64,000 nucleotides of DNA. Origin: Bolinopsis microptera (taxonomy: Eukaryota > Ctenophora > Tentaculata > Lobata > Bolinopsidae). Positions 55,045 through 64,000 of the stretch are shown piece after piece. A program made the position numbers and the translations under genes. The notes beneath the pieces were generated by a model. It saw only the letters and a program-made list of their open reading frames with translations, ran no database searches and was not told the DNA's origin. How positions within the stretch are numbered: position 1 is the stretch's first letter; every line of letters begins with the position of its first letter. The stretch covers positions 20,483,765 to 20,547,764 of the forward strand of contig NC_087074.1 of the NCBI RefSeq assembly GCF_026151205.1. The letters run 5' to 3'.

Positions 55045-55587
55045 TACATTATATTACATTATATTACATTATATTACATTATATTATATTATATTACATT
55101 ATATTACATTATATTACATTATATTACATTATATTATATTATATTACATTATATTACATTATATTACATTATATTACATTATATTACATTATATTACATT
55201 ATATTACATTATATTACATTATATTACATTATATTACATTATATTACATTATATTACATTATATTACATTATATTACATTATATTACATTATATTACATT
55301 ATATTACATTATATTACATTATATTACATTATATTACATTATATTACATTATATTACATTATATTACATTATATTACATTATATTACATTATATTACATT
55401 ATATTACATTATATTACATTATATTACATTATATTACATTATATTACATTATATTACATTATATTACATTATATTACATTATATTACATTATATTACATT
55501 ATATTACATTATATTACATTATATTACATTATATTACATTATATTACATTATATTAAATTATATTACATTATATTACATTATATTAC
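55045..55587. repeat. 10-bp array (TTATATTACA)n
   Basis: About 54 copies, nearly perfect, immediately upstream of the first CAPS coding exon. Confidence 0.97.
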
Positions 55588-56166
55588 ACATTATATTATA
55601 CATTATATTATACATTATATTATACATTATATAATACATTATATTATACATTATATTATACATTATATCATACATTATATTATACATTATATTATACATT
55701 ATATTATACATTATATAATACATTATATTATACATTATATTATACATTATATCATACATTATATTATACATTATATTATACATTATATTATACATTATAT
55801 AATACATTATATTATACATTATATTATACATTACATCATACATTATATTATACATTATATTATACATTATATTATACATTATATCACACATTATATCATA
55901 CATTATATTATACATTATATTATACATTATATTATACATTATATCATACAATATATTATACATTATATTATACATTATATTATACATTATATTATACATT
56001 ATATTATACATTATATTGTACATTATATTATACATTATATTATACATTATATTATACATTATATTATACATTATATTATACATTATATTATACATTATAT
56101 TATACATTATATTATACATTATATTATACATTATATTATACATTATATTATACATTATATTATACG
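55588..56166. repeat. 12-bp array (ATTATATTATAC)n
   Basis: About 48 copies directly continuing the 10-bp array, with single-base variants (ATATCATAC, ATATAATAC). Confidence 0.97.
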
Positions 56167-56664
56167 TTATAATATTTTATAATTCGAATGGCGATCAGAG
56201 ATCCTTAACAAATGTGCATTGTTGATGAATAAAAGGTAAATTTCAAAACAAATCCACGGAGATACCAGACTGCTTACTGTCATATCTAGTACTGTTGTAC
56301 AATATGACGTCAAATGTTACACATTAAAGTTCAAAAGTATTTACAGAACAGTAGCTGAACTTGTTTACCTAGTGTGGTAATCTGTTAGAGTCTGTCATAC
56401 TGTAACAACAGGAATATGCTGGGAAGAAAGCACCAAAAATTAAGATCGATGGACGAGAATAAAATTGAACAAGGTAAATTTTAAATCCTTTCAATATTTT
56501 AAACTTTAAAAAGGGGGGGGGGGGGAGGTTGGCTCCAGACAAAGAAAGTAGTGGTTACATAAAGAAAGACAAGTAGATTATAATAACTACGTCTCAAGTA
56601 GCTGGCATGCCATATTCTCGAAACTTACCTATATTGGGTATAATTATAATGTGCTGCTTTTAAA

Positions 56665-56796
56665 TAGATTCTGATCGTTACTAAGTGACTGAAAAGCAGA
56701 TTCTGATCGTTACTAAGTGACTGAAAAGCAGATTCTGATCGTTACTAAGTGACTGAAAAGCAGATTCTGATCGTTACTAAGTGACTGAAAAGCGGT
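56665..56796. repeat. 32-bp direct repeat, four copies
   Basis: Units contain GATTCTGATCGTTACTAAGT followed by GACTGAAAAGCA. Confidence 0.95.
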
Positions 56797-57009
56797 GGTT
56801 TTGGAAAAGAACGAGTCTTACACTTACAGAGGGCGATTTAACACAATAAGCTGCTATTGTTGTAATTGTTATTAATGAGTATGAATGAGCTTGTAGTAAG
56901 CAATACTATTATACTTAGGCCTACGCTTCATCATTCATTCTGCTGAATCATTGTGTTATGCATGGTATGGTAAACAATAGTGGCCACATACCACATAGGG
57001 TGTACATAT

Positions 57010-59440
57010 ATTCACCACCATGTACGTGAGGGTGAAATCATCATGTACGTGAGGGTGAAATCATCATGTACGTGAGGGTGAAATCATCATGTACGTGAGG
57101 GTGAAATCACCATGTACATTGTACTTGAGGGTGAAATCACCATGTACATGAGGGTGAAATCGTCATGTACGTGAGGGTGAAATCACCATGTACGTGAGGG
57201 TGAAATCATCATGTACGTGAGGGTGAAATCATCATGTACGTGAGGGTGAAATCATCATGTACGTGAGGGTGAAATCATCATGTACATGAGGGTGAAATCA
57301 CCATGTACATTGTACGTGAGGGTGAAATCACCATGTACGTGAGGGTGAAATCGTCATGTACGTGAGGGTGAAATCACCATGTACGTGAGGGTGAAATCAT
57401 CATGTACGTGAGGGTGAAATCATCATGTACGTGAGGGTGAAATCATCATGTACGTGAGGGTGAAATCATCATGTACATGAGGGTGAAATCACCATGTACA
57501 TTGTACGTGAGGGTGAAATCACCATGTACGTGAGGGTTAAATCGTCATGTACGTGAGGGTGAAATCACCATGTACGTGAGGGTGAAATCGTCATGTACGT
57601 GAGGGTGAATTCATCATGTACGTGACGGTGAAATCATCATGTACGTGAGGGTGAAATCACCATGTACGTGAGGGTGAGATCATCATGTACGTGAGGGTGA
57701 AATCACCATGTACGTGAGGGTGAAATCATCATGTACGTGAGGGTGAAATCACCATGTACGTGAGGGTGAAATCATCATGTACGTGAGGGTGAAATCACCA
57801 TGTACGTGAGGGTGAAATCACCATGTACGTGAGGGTGAAATCATCATGTACGTGAGGGTGAAATCACCATGTACGTGAGGGTAAAATCATCATGTACGTG
57901 AGGGTGAAATCATCATGTACGTGAGGGTGAATTCATCATGTACGTGAGGGTGAAATCATCATGTACGTGAGGGTGAAATCACCATGTACGTGAGGGTGAA
58001 ATCATCATGTACGTGAGGGTGAAATCATCATGTACGTGAGGGTGAAATCACCATGTACGTGAGGGTGAAATCATTATGTACGTGAGGGTGAAATCACCAT
58101 GTACGTGAGGGTGAAATCATTATGTACGTGAGGGTGAAATCACCATGTACGTGAGGGTGAAATCATCATGTACGTGAGGGTGAAATCACCATGTACGTGA
58201 GGGAGAAATCATCATGTACGTGAGGGTGAAATCATTATGTACGTGAGGGTGAAATCACCATGTACGTGAGGGTGAAATCACCATGTACGTGAGGGTGAAA
58301 CCATCATGTACGTGAGGGTGAAATCATTATGTACGTGAGGGTGAAATCATTATGTACGTGAGGGTGAAATCACCATGTACGTGAGGGTGAAATCATTATG
58401 TACGTGAGGGTGAAATCACCATGTACGTGAGGGTGAAATCATCATGTACGTGAGGGTGAAATCACCATGTACGTGAGGGAGAAATCATCATGTACGTGAG
58501 GGTGAAATCATTATGTACGTGAGGGTGAAATCACCATGTACGTGAGGGTGAAATCATTATGTACGTGAGGGTGAAATCATCATGTACGTGAGGGTGAAAT
58601 CATCATGTACGTGAGGGTGAAATCACCATGTACGTGAGGGTGAAATCATCATATACGTGAGGGTGAAACCATCATGTACGTGAGGGTGAAATCACCATGT
58701 ACGTGAGGGTGAAATCATCATGTACGTGAGGGTGAAATCATCATATACGTGAGGGTGAAACCACCATGTACGTGAGGGTGAAATCATTATGTACGTGAGG
58801 GTGAAATCATTATGTACGTGAGGGTGAAATCACCATGTACGTGAGGGTGAAATCATCATGTACGTGAGGGTGAAATCACCATGTACGTGAGGGAGAAATC
58901 ATCATGTACGTGAGGGTGAAATCATTATGTACGTGAGGGTGAAATCACCATGTACGTGAGGGTGAAATCATTATGTACGTGAGGGTGAAATCATTATGTA
59001 CGTGAGGGTGAAATCATCATGTACGTGAGGGTGAAATCATTATGTACGTGAGGGTGAAATCATCATGTACGTGAGGGTGAAATCGTCATGTACGTGAGGG
59101 TGAAACCATCATGTACGTGAGGGTGAAATCATCATATACGTGAGGGTGAAACCATCATGTACGTGAGGGTGAAATCATTATGTACGTGAGGGTGAAATCA
59201 TTATGTACGTGAGGGTGAAATCATCATGTACGTGAGGGTGAAATCATCATGTACGTGAGGGTGAAATCACCATGTACGTGAGGGTGAAATCATCATGTAC
59301 GTGAGGGTGAAATCACCATGTACGTGAGGGTGAAATCATTATGTACGTGAGGGTGAAATCATTATGTACGTGAGGGTGAAATCATTATGTACGTGAGGGT
59401 GAAATCATTATGTACGTGAGGGTGAAATCATTATGTACGA
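57010..59440. repeat. 23-bp minisatellite, about 100 copies
   Basis: Consensus ATGTACGTGAGGGTGAAATC followed by AYC. Variation is concentrated in the last triplet (ACC, ATC, ATT, GTC), with local higher-order patterns; early units carry an insertion ATTGTAC. Nearly every unit contains TACGTGA. Confidence 0.97.
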
Positions 59441-60825
59441 TGAGTGAATCTAGGTAAACTATAGGTAAAAATATAATATTAATCATAAGCTAAAATGTAC
59501 TAATCTTTGTATTCTAAATGGGGAAAAAGAAGAAACATTGTCAGTCAGTCGAGAAAATTGTCAGTCAGGTGGCCGCTTTCATCCATTACCAGTGAGTATA
59601 GCTATATTCGGAGATAAATGCTGGTTTCTACCCTTAATAGTTAATACCTTATGAAAGTCAAGAGAACGGACGTTAACCTCTAGAACAACTCTATCCACGT
59701 GTACATGAGAAAAGCGCACTATTTAGTCCTGTATAACTCCACTACACGATATCCCACAACAAGACATGCCGGGGCATGTACAGGTTACTATAGTTACTAC
59801 AGGTACTACTGTACCTCTACTGTTTAACAAGTTGGTGCTAAATTAAGGTAACTGCGCTGCCACTTTATATCCAGGCCTTTTAGCGTATAGCAGTGATGGA
59901 TGACCCGTGACATATGAAATATTAATCGATTTGCACCAAGTTACGAAATACACAAGACGGTCGCGGCAGTAACAAAGAAGGCAGTAATGAGAGAGTATAT
60001 TAAACACTGTTCCCACGGTTCACACTATTACAACACTCAACACACAGACACAGCTGCTACAAGGGCACACTGGCTGGTCAAATGACTCCTTCAATTCTCA
60101 TTAATTTGGCGGGGGAAGTGGGGGTCAGTGCCATAGTAACCACAGTAACCATAGTAACAGTGCCAGGTTACTGGTTAGAGTGATAACAAACTGATAAAGA
60201 GAAACACACTACACACTACGTAACACACTAAACAGACACTTCAGAAGCTAGAACTGTTACTCACGAGCAAATTTTAGGAGAAGTTTCGAAGAAAAATACA
60301 TCACTAATTATACGTCACTAATACGTCACTAATGGACAATGGTGCTAAACATCACAATATATTAGCAACATATTAGCTGCTAATCAGTTCATTAGTAGAC
60401 GGTAGCTATGAACTGGGCGGTAAAGTGTACACACTACAGACGGTATCAGCAAACTCGCACTACAGACCCAGATGGTGGGTAACTAGGTAACAGAATGGTA
60501 ACCATGTAAGAGGACGCTGGGTAACTAACATGTAACAAGCTTTTCTCAACACTAAAATAAGCCCTCATTATTCATTAAGTGCAATGAAACAATTCACACG
60601 GAACTGGAGTGCACCAGTTACCAGGACGACAATAAATATAGAACATAACAAAGGCGCGAGCCAGTCTCAAATAGTATATACACTTGGAGGCTGTATGTAT
60701 ACGGTATATAACTCCAAATAAGGAATAATAGGTAGTCTCATGCAGCTCTCAGAGTCGCCCCCAGACCATGCCTTAAAAGCGTACCTCACTATTACCGCTG
60801 ATCGGTTACGCTGTACTACTGTTTT
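59441..60825. other. Intergenic or 5' intronic stretch
   Basis: No ORF of interest. GTAACCATAGTAAC-like words cluster at 60135-60165 and ATACGTCACTAATG words repeat at 60300-60335. Confidence 0.4.
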
Positions 60826-60829
60826 TTGT

Positions 60830-60990
60830 CGTCAACACGTGCGCTAATAATCCAGGGCTACCGGTCACGTGGGTTCAGCGACGCGCGCACGCTCCGTCAC
60901 TTAGCAACACTTGGACCAACCAGTGGTATCGCAGTAGAGTCACGTGATGAGGGTCGGCCAATGAGCGTGCCCCACGTGACCACGTGACCC
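60830..60990 (-). promoter_or_regulatory. E-box-rich promoter-like segment
   Basis: Five CACGTG sites (60836, 60866, 60941, 60973, 60981) and a CCAAT box (about 60958) lie in 160 bp of locally GC-rich, CpG-containing sequence. It sits between the CAPS 5' end and the RhoGEF 3' end, so a CAPS promoter is the natural candidate; orientation is inferred only from that. Confidence 0.5.
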
Positions 60991-62214
60991 ACAGAGTAGC
61001 TGTACAAAGGACAAATGTGGTTGGATTTGGAACTATAGGCTCGGTGATGTGGGCCCTGTAGATATCTTCTTCAATTAACTCACGCCAAGTGTAGTGAGTC
61101 TATTAGGGCTAATAGATGACACATTTAATAACATTTAATGGCCCGGGCTAGTAGATTGTAGTATGGTACCAGGTGGTCCAGTGCAAGGAGCACAGGTGTT
61201 ATCTGAACAGGTTATCAGCATTACATTGCCGTTCATCACGGAGTATATTAGATGGATGCAAGACACTTTACCATACTATATTAGGGTATATATTATATAT
61301 ACCCTAAACAAAGAAACAAGACACTTTCCCATACCCTACACTTTGTTTTAAACAAATAGGGGTTAAATTTCGAGGGATAAAATATCTTCCCCTATGACTA
61401 TTGACTATGAGTATCACGTTTGTATAAAATACGAATCCTACGCATTACGATTCTAAGAATGTTGACTGTTTACTGTTTAGGAGTTAAAACTAGCAATTGC
61501 GGTAATTGCCAATATAATAAATAGCAATGGCTGCGTACTCACTACGCGAAGATTTTCAAAACATCCAGGGAATTTTCTTGCATAATACCATTTACTGGTT
61601 CAGTTGTAGTGATGGCAAAACAAATAATAAATTGGATGAAGATATCTAAAATTCAAATTACAAACACAGCACACATCAGAACTACATCTCAAAAAGCAAT
61701 AAATTTCAAATATCAGTTAAAAATATTTTGAAATTTTTGTAGAGGTGTATAATGATAGTAAAGTTCTTAGACAAATTGTTTGTTAAAGACCTCTATTTTT
61801 ACCAATTTCGAAAACTTAGATATTTGCCAACATTTTAATCCGGTCACTTTTGAAATTGAAATAAAACAGTTTACGAGTAGATACATGCAACGTAAAGTAC
61901 ACGTGAAGTACATGTGAAGACGGATCAATAGATTGAAATGAAATGTGAATAACATATAAAAATCTGTTAAGTAAATGGGGTAGAAGAAAAGTAACCCGTA
62001 ATATACTGCAAATCACAATATAATTCAATACGTAACACTCAGCACCATTTACAAACATTCTTTTGAGTTCGCTTGAAGTAGCTGGACATATGCCCTTGTT
62101 ATGTATAATGTATCTTCTTCCATATTTCTTCTTTCTCAGCAAAGAACTTCTCAGATCTGACGAGTAAATAACCAAATAATATCCCAGAGGAGGGTTTTGA
62201 GTCAATCAGGACGT
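60991..62214. other. Intergenic stretch
   Basis: No recognised gene. A minus-strand frame at 61816-62205 overlaps what would be the 3' UTR of the RhoGEF gene and has no domain. Confidence 0.4.
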
Positions 62215-62317
62215 TTAAACAGAGTCCTTCATTTGGAGGGACGAGGAAAGGAATTTGTCGTAATCCATGATAATATCTGCTACATTCTTTATTAGCTCCG
62301 CTTTTGCTTCTATCAAT
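62215..62317 (-). CDS. RhoGEF terminal exon
   Basis: Acceptor AATTTCAG|ATTGAT. The codon split AG|A joins the previous exon; encodes LIEAKAELIKNVADIIMDYD and ends ...MKDSV-stop. Confidence 0.75.
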
Positions 62318-63782
62318 CTGAAATTACATGTTTATAAAAAAGTTACCGGTTACGGCAGCCAGCCGTCCATATGGGATGATATCGAGATTTTCACAATCTG
62401 GACTCCCTTTTATAAAACCAAAAACAATCTCGCAATTAATCAGACGTAAATTTGCTCTTAAAGTCTTAACAAATGTCTTACCCCTTAATTAAATCCTAAA
62501 ACTGACCTCGAAGCGAGAACTTTTATTAAATCCTAAAACTGACCTAGAAGCGAGAACGACCCTCTGTTGGGCGACAGTATCTGTAATTTCAAACACATGA
62601 TTGTGAGGTAGGTCTCTCAGTTGGAGACAGGATACCGGGTAGAACTTCTTTAGCTGGTACTCCTCTTTTGGTGCTTGGGCTGTTTTCTCTGCTAACAACT
62701 TCTGGGGGTGTTCATTTTATGTGGTTGTAAAGGGAATATCCAGTTTATCATTGCCCAGTCAATAGTGAATCACTGAATGAACTTGGTGATCCTTCTTTTC
62801 GTGAAACTGGAGCTACTCTACTCAAATTGATTTTGTCAGAGAGGTTGAAACAATTACCGGGCCGCCCTCAGATTCTACAAATCATTTAAGTGTTTAAACA
62901 CTCCGATTATCACACCGCGGCTCATAAAATGCAACACTCACATTAAAAGAATGTTTTTTCTTAATCTTTATCCGCTGAACGAGAGCAGCCCCTTTCTTGT
63001 ACACCAGTAGGAGTAGTCCAGTGTCAGACTCCGGTACAAAGTTCTCTATGTCACGTGTCTTTACCTCCACCACTGAACCGTAGTGTAGCAGCTCTTCTAT
63101 TGGACCTGCACAGAGGAGGGCTCTATTTCTTGTCGTTAAGAATGTAGATTGTAAAATGTAGGGAATTCAATATAGAGAAATTGGCAAAATGAAGGCAGCT
63201 TTTCAGCTTTAGGTATCAAAGATCAAACCATGGAATCCAACTAACCGATCAAGACTTCAAGTTTTCTGTTGTTTCTATAAAGACAGCTGAACTCTTTCTG
63301 CATACTCAGTTTCTCATCAACAGCTTTTGCTACTCCTTCTAACATTGCGCTCGATCCTGCACGATACATTATATATTTATTTAGATTGGGGTTTTAACAG
63401 TCGAATAGCTACTTATTTTCCATCTGTATGATTGAAATGTACTCTTTGACGCTTCCTTTTAAAATTATCCACAGAAAATTGCAGTTTTCCAATTCTTACG
63501 CAAACTAACATCAATGATCAACCTTAAATCTTTTCATCTAAAATATTAAACAAAACTGAGATACATCATTTCTACAACCGCACTCACTTCCTATTTTCTC
63601 ATAAAGCACACCAGTCCTCACATGACCCCTGATCTGAATCTCTCTGCACATAGCAGGGTAGTCAGCTATTCGCTGTATCGGCATCATAAGCCCTGCATCC
63701 AGGGAGTGGGCCGGGTCTCCGCTCGGGTTACATTGCTCTAAATACTTCTCCCATCTCACTGCGTCATCTTCGTTCATCTGAC
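62215..63782 (-). CDS. Dbl-family RhoGEF (DH-PH), 3' part of gene
   Basis: Five minus-strand exons join in phase: 63588-63782, 63246-63356, 62942-63105, 62544-62701 and 62215-62317. The first encodes the end of a DH domain with its hallmark LMMPIQRIADYPAM; then a helix (VAKAVDEKLSMQKEF), a PH domain (YGSVVEVKTRDIE ... TGLLLVYKKGAALV ... SCLQLRDLPHNHVFEIT) and a short helical C-terminus (LIEAKAELIKNVADII) ending at TAA. DH-PH proteins load GTP onto Rho GTPases at membranes. The subfamily is not determinable because the N-terminal part is outside the window. Confidence 0.82.
62544..62701 (-). CDS. RhoGEF exon with duplicated donor
   Basis: Donor CTTCTAG|GTCAGT. The last 14 bases plus the donor are repeated 37 bp downstream (CTTCGAG|GTCAGT). 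Use of the second donor would shift the frame. Confidence 0.75.
62942..63105 (-). CDS. RhoGEF exon, PH domain start
   Basis: Acceptor CTGTGCAG, donor TTAAT|GTGAGT. Encodes IEELLHYGSVVEV and the LLLVYKKGAA strand of a PH domain. Confidence 0.8.
63246..63356 (-). CDS. RhoGEF exon, DH C-terminal helix
   Basis: Acceptor CGTGCAG, donor GATCG|GTTAGT. Encodes AMLEGVAKAVDEKLSMQKEF. Confidence 0.78.
63588..63782 (-). CDS. RhoGEF exon, DH domain core
   Basis: Acceptor TTTTCCAG, donor GGAA|GTGAGT. Contains AVRWEKYLEQC and LDAGLMMPIQRIADYPAMCR, the conserved region 3 of DH domains. Confidence 0.85.
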
Positions 63783-64000
63783 CTGGAAAAAGGGCGTTAG
63801 ATGTTTTTAAGAAGGCTGGCTGTTCATTTAGTTTGGGTTTTTACCTTTCAGCAGATTTGCAACAATAACTATTGTTTCTCAAAAATGGTACATTAAGCTG
63901 GCACTGCACCAGCGCACCATGCGCGGCTCAAATCTGCGCGCGAAATGTCAAAGAAAGTGTTTAAATCTAACTTTAATCACAAAATAAAAACCGCGCAATC
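63783..64000. other. Intron of the RhoGEF gene, cut by the window end
   Basis: No feature apart from a CG-rich patch (GCGCACCATGCGCGGCTC). Confidence 0.4.

Noticed and set aside
55013-56225. A 389-codon frame and related frames over AT-rich arrays
   Set aside because: Pure low-complexity translation of TTATATTACA and ATTATATTATAC repeats.
57010-59440. Possible CRISPR-like or protein-repeat array
   Set aside because: Direct 23-bp tandem repeats without spacers and with no long open frame; an ordinary minisatellite.
61816-62205. 129-codon minus-strand ORF below the RhoGEF stop
   Set aside because: It begins just past the RhoGEF stop codon in likely 3' UTR and shows no domain.

Overview
The window is nuclear DNA of an animal. 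Its genes are split by GT-AG introns and encode metazoan proteins: a CAPS (calcium-dependent secretion activator) orthologue, a DH-PH RhoGEF, a CXXC zinc-finger protein and a secreted LDLa/TSP1/SRCR protein. The CAPS protein is easily recognisable but quite diverged from vertebrate CAPS, which fits a non-bilaterian or fast-evolving invertebrate; I cannot fix the species. Base composition is AT-rich. Repeats are unusually abundant: tandem arrays, MULE, hAT-like and TA-type DNA transposons, LINE pieces, and long poly-G/poly-C runs at several transposon ends.

Layout. 0-6 kb: an ORF1-only LINE copy (887-2304), then a minus-strand CXXC gene (2443-3804, partial), a GC-rich terminal-inverted-repeat element with an internal minisatellite (4171-5244) and a small two-exon gene candidate (5992-6267). 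6.8-10.6 kb: a complete but coding-damaged MULE. 11-12.8 kb: an intronless plus-strand gene for a full-length HoxX-like protein (formyltransferase plus crotonase modules), the most unexpected protein here. 13-20 kb: arrays, two exons of an unrecognised minus-strand gene (15189-15581), a hAT-like MITE (15718-16100) and the first two exons of a plus-strand membrane protein (18760-19288). 20-30 kb: a dead LINE linker, the secreted LDLa/TSP1/SRCR gene on the minus strand with two alternative signal-peptide exons, and a deleted LINE reverse transcriptase. 32-55 kb: the CAPS gene on the minus strand, about 24 coding exons. 55-62 kb: long arrays and an E-box-rich promoter-like segment. 62.2-64 kb: the 3' end of a RhoGEF gene on the minus strand.

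The most striking pattern is that many tandem arrays are built from exon/intron boundaries. In the CAPS gene the roughly 60-copy, 36-bp array next to exon 19 repeats that exon's own splice acceptor plus its first coding bases. Arrays or small duplications at exons 5 and 12, in the CXXC gene, in the unknown 15-kb gene and in the RhoGEF gene likewise repeat a splice site with adjoining exon sequence. The CAPS stop codon itself lies in a 10-bp array. A second highlight is a nested insertion in CAPS intron 6: minisatellite, then LINE ORF1, then a 4256-bp GC-rich TIR element with a perfect 8-bp target duplication, then a MULE end and a 74-bp MITE.

Gene models are exon chains that I joined by splice sites, reading phase and similarity to families I know; no transcript data were available. 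Many long open frames in the window are only translations of tandem arrays.
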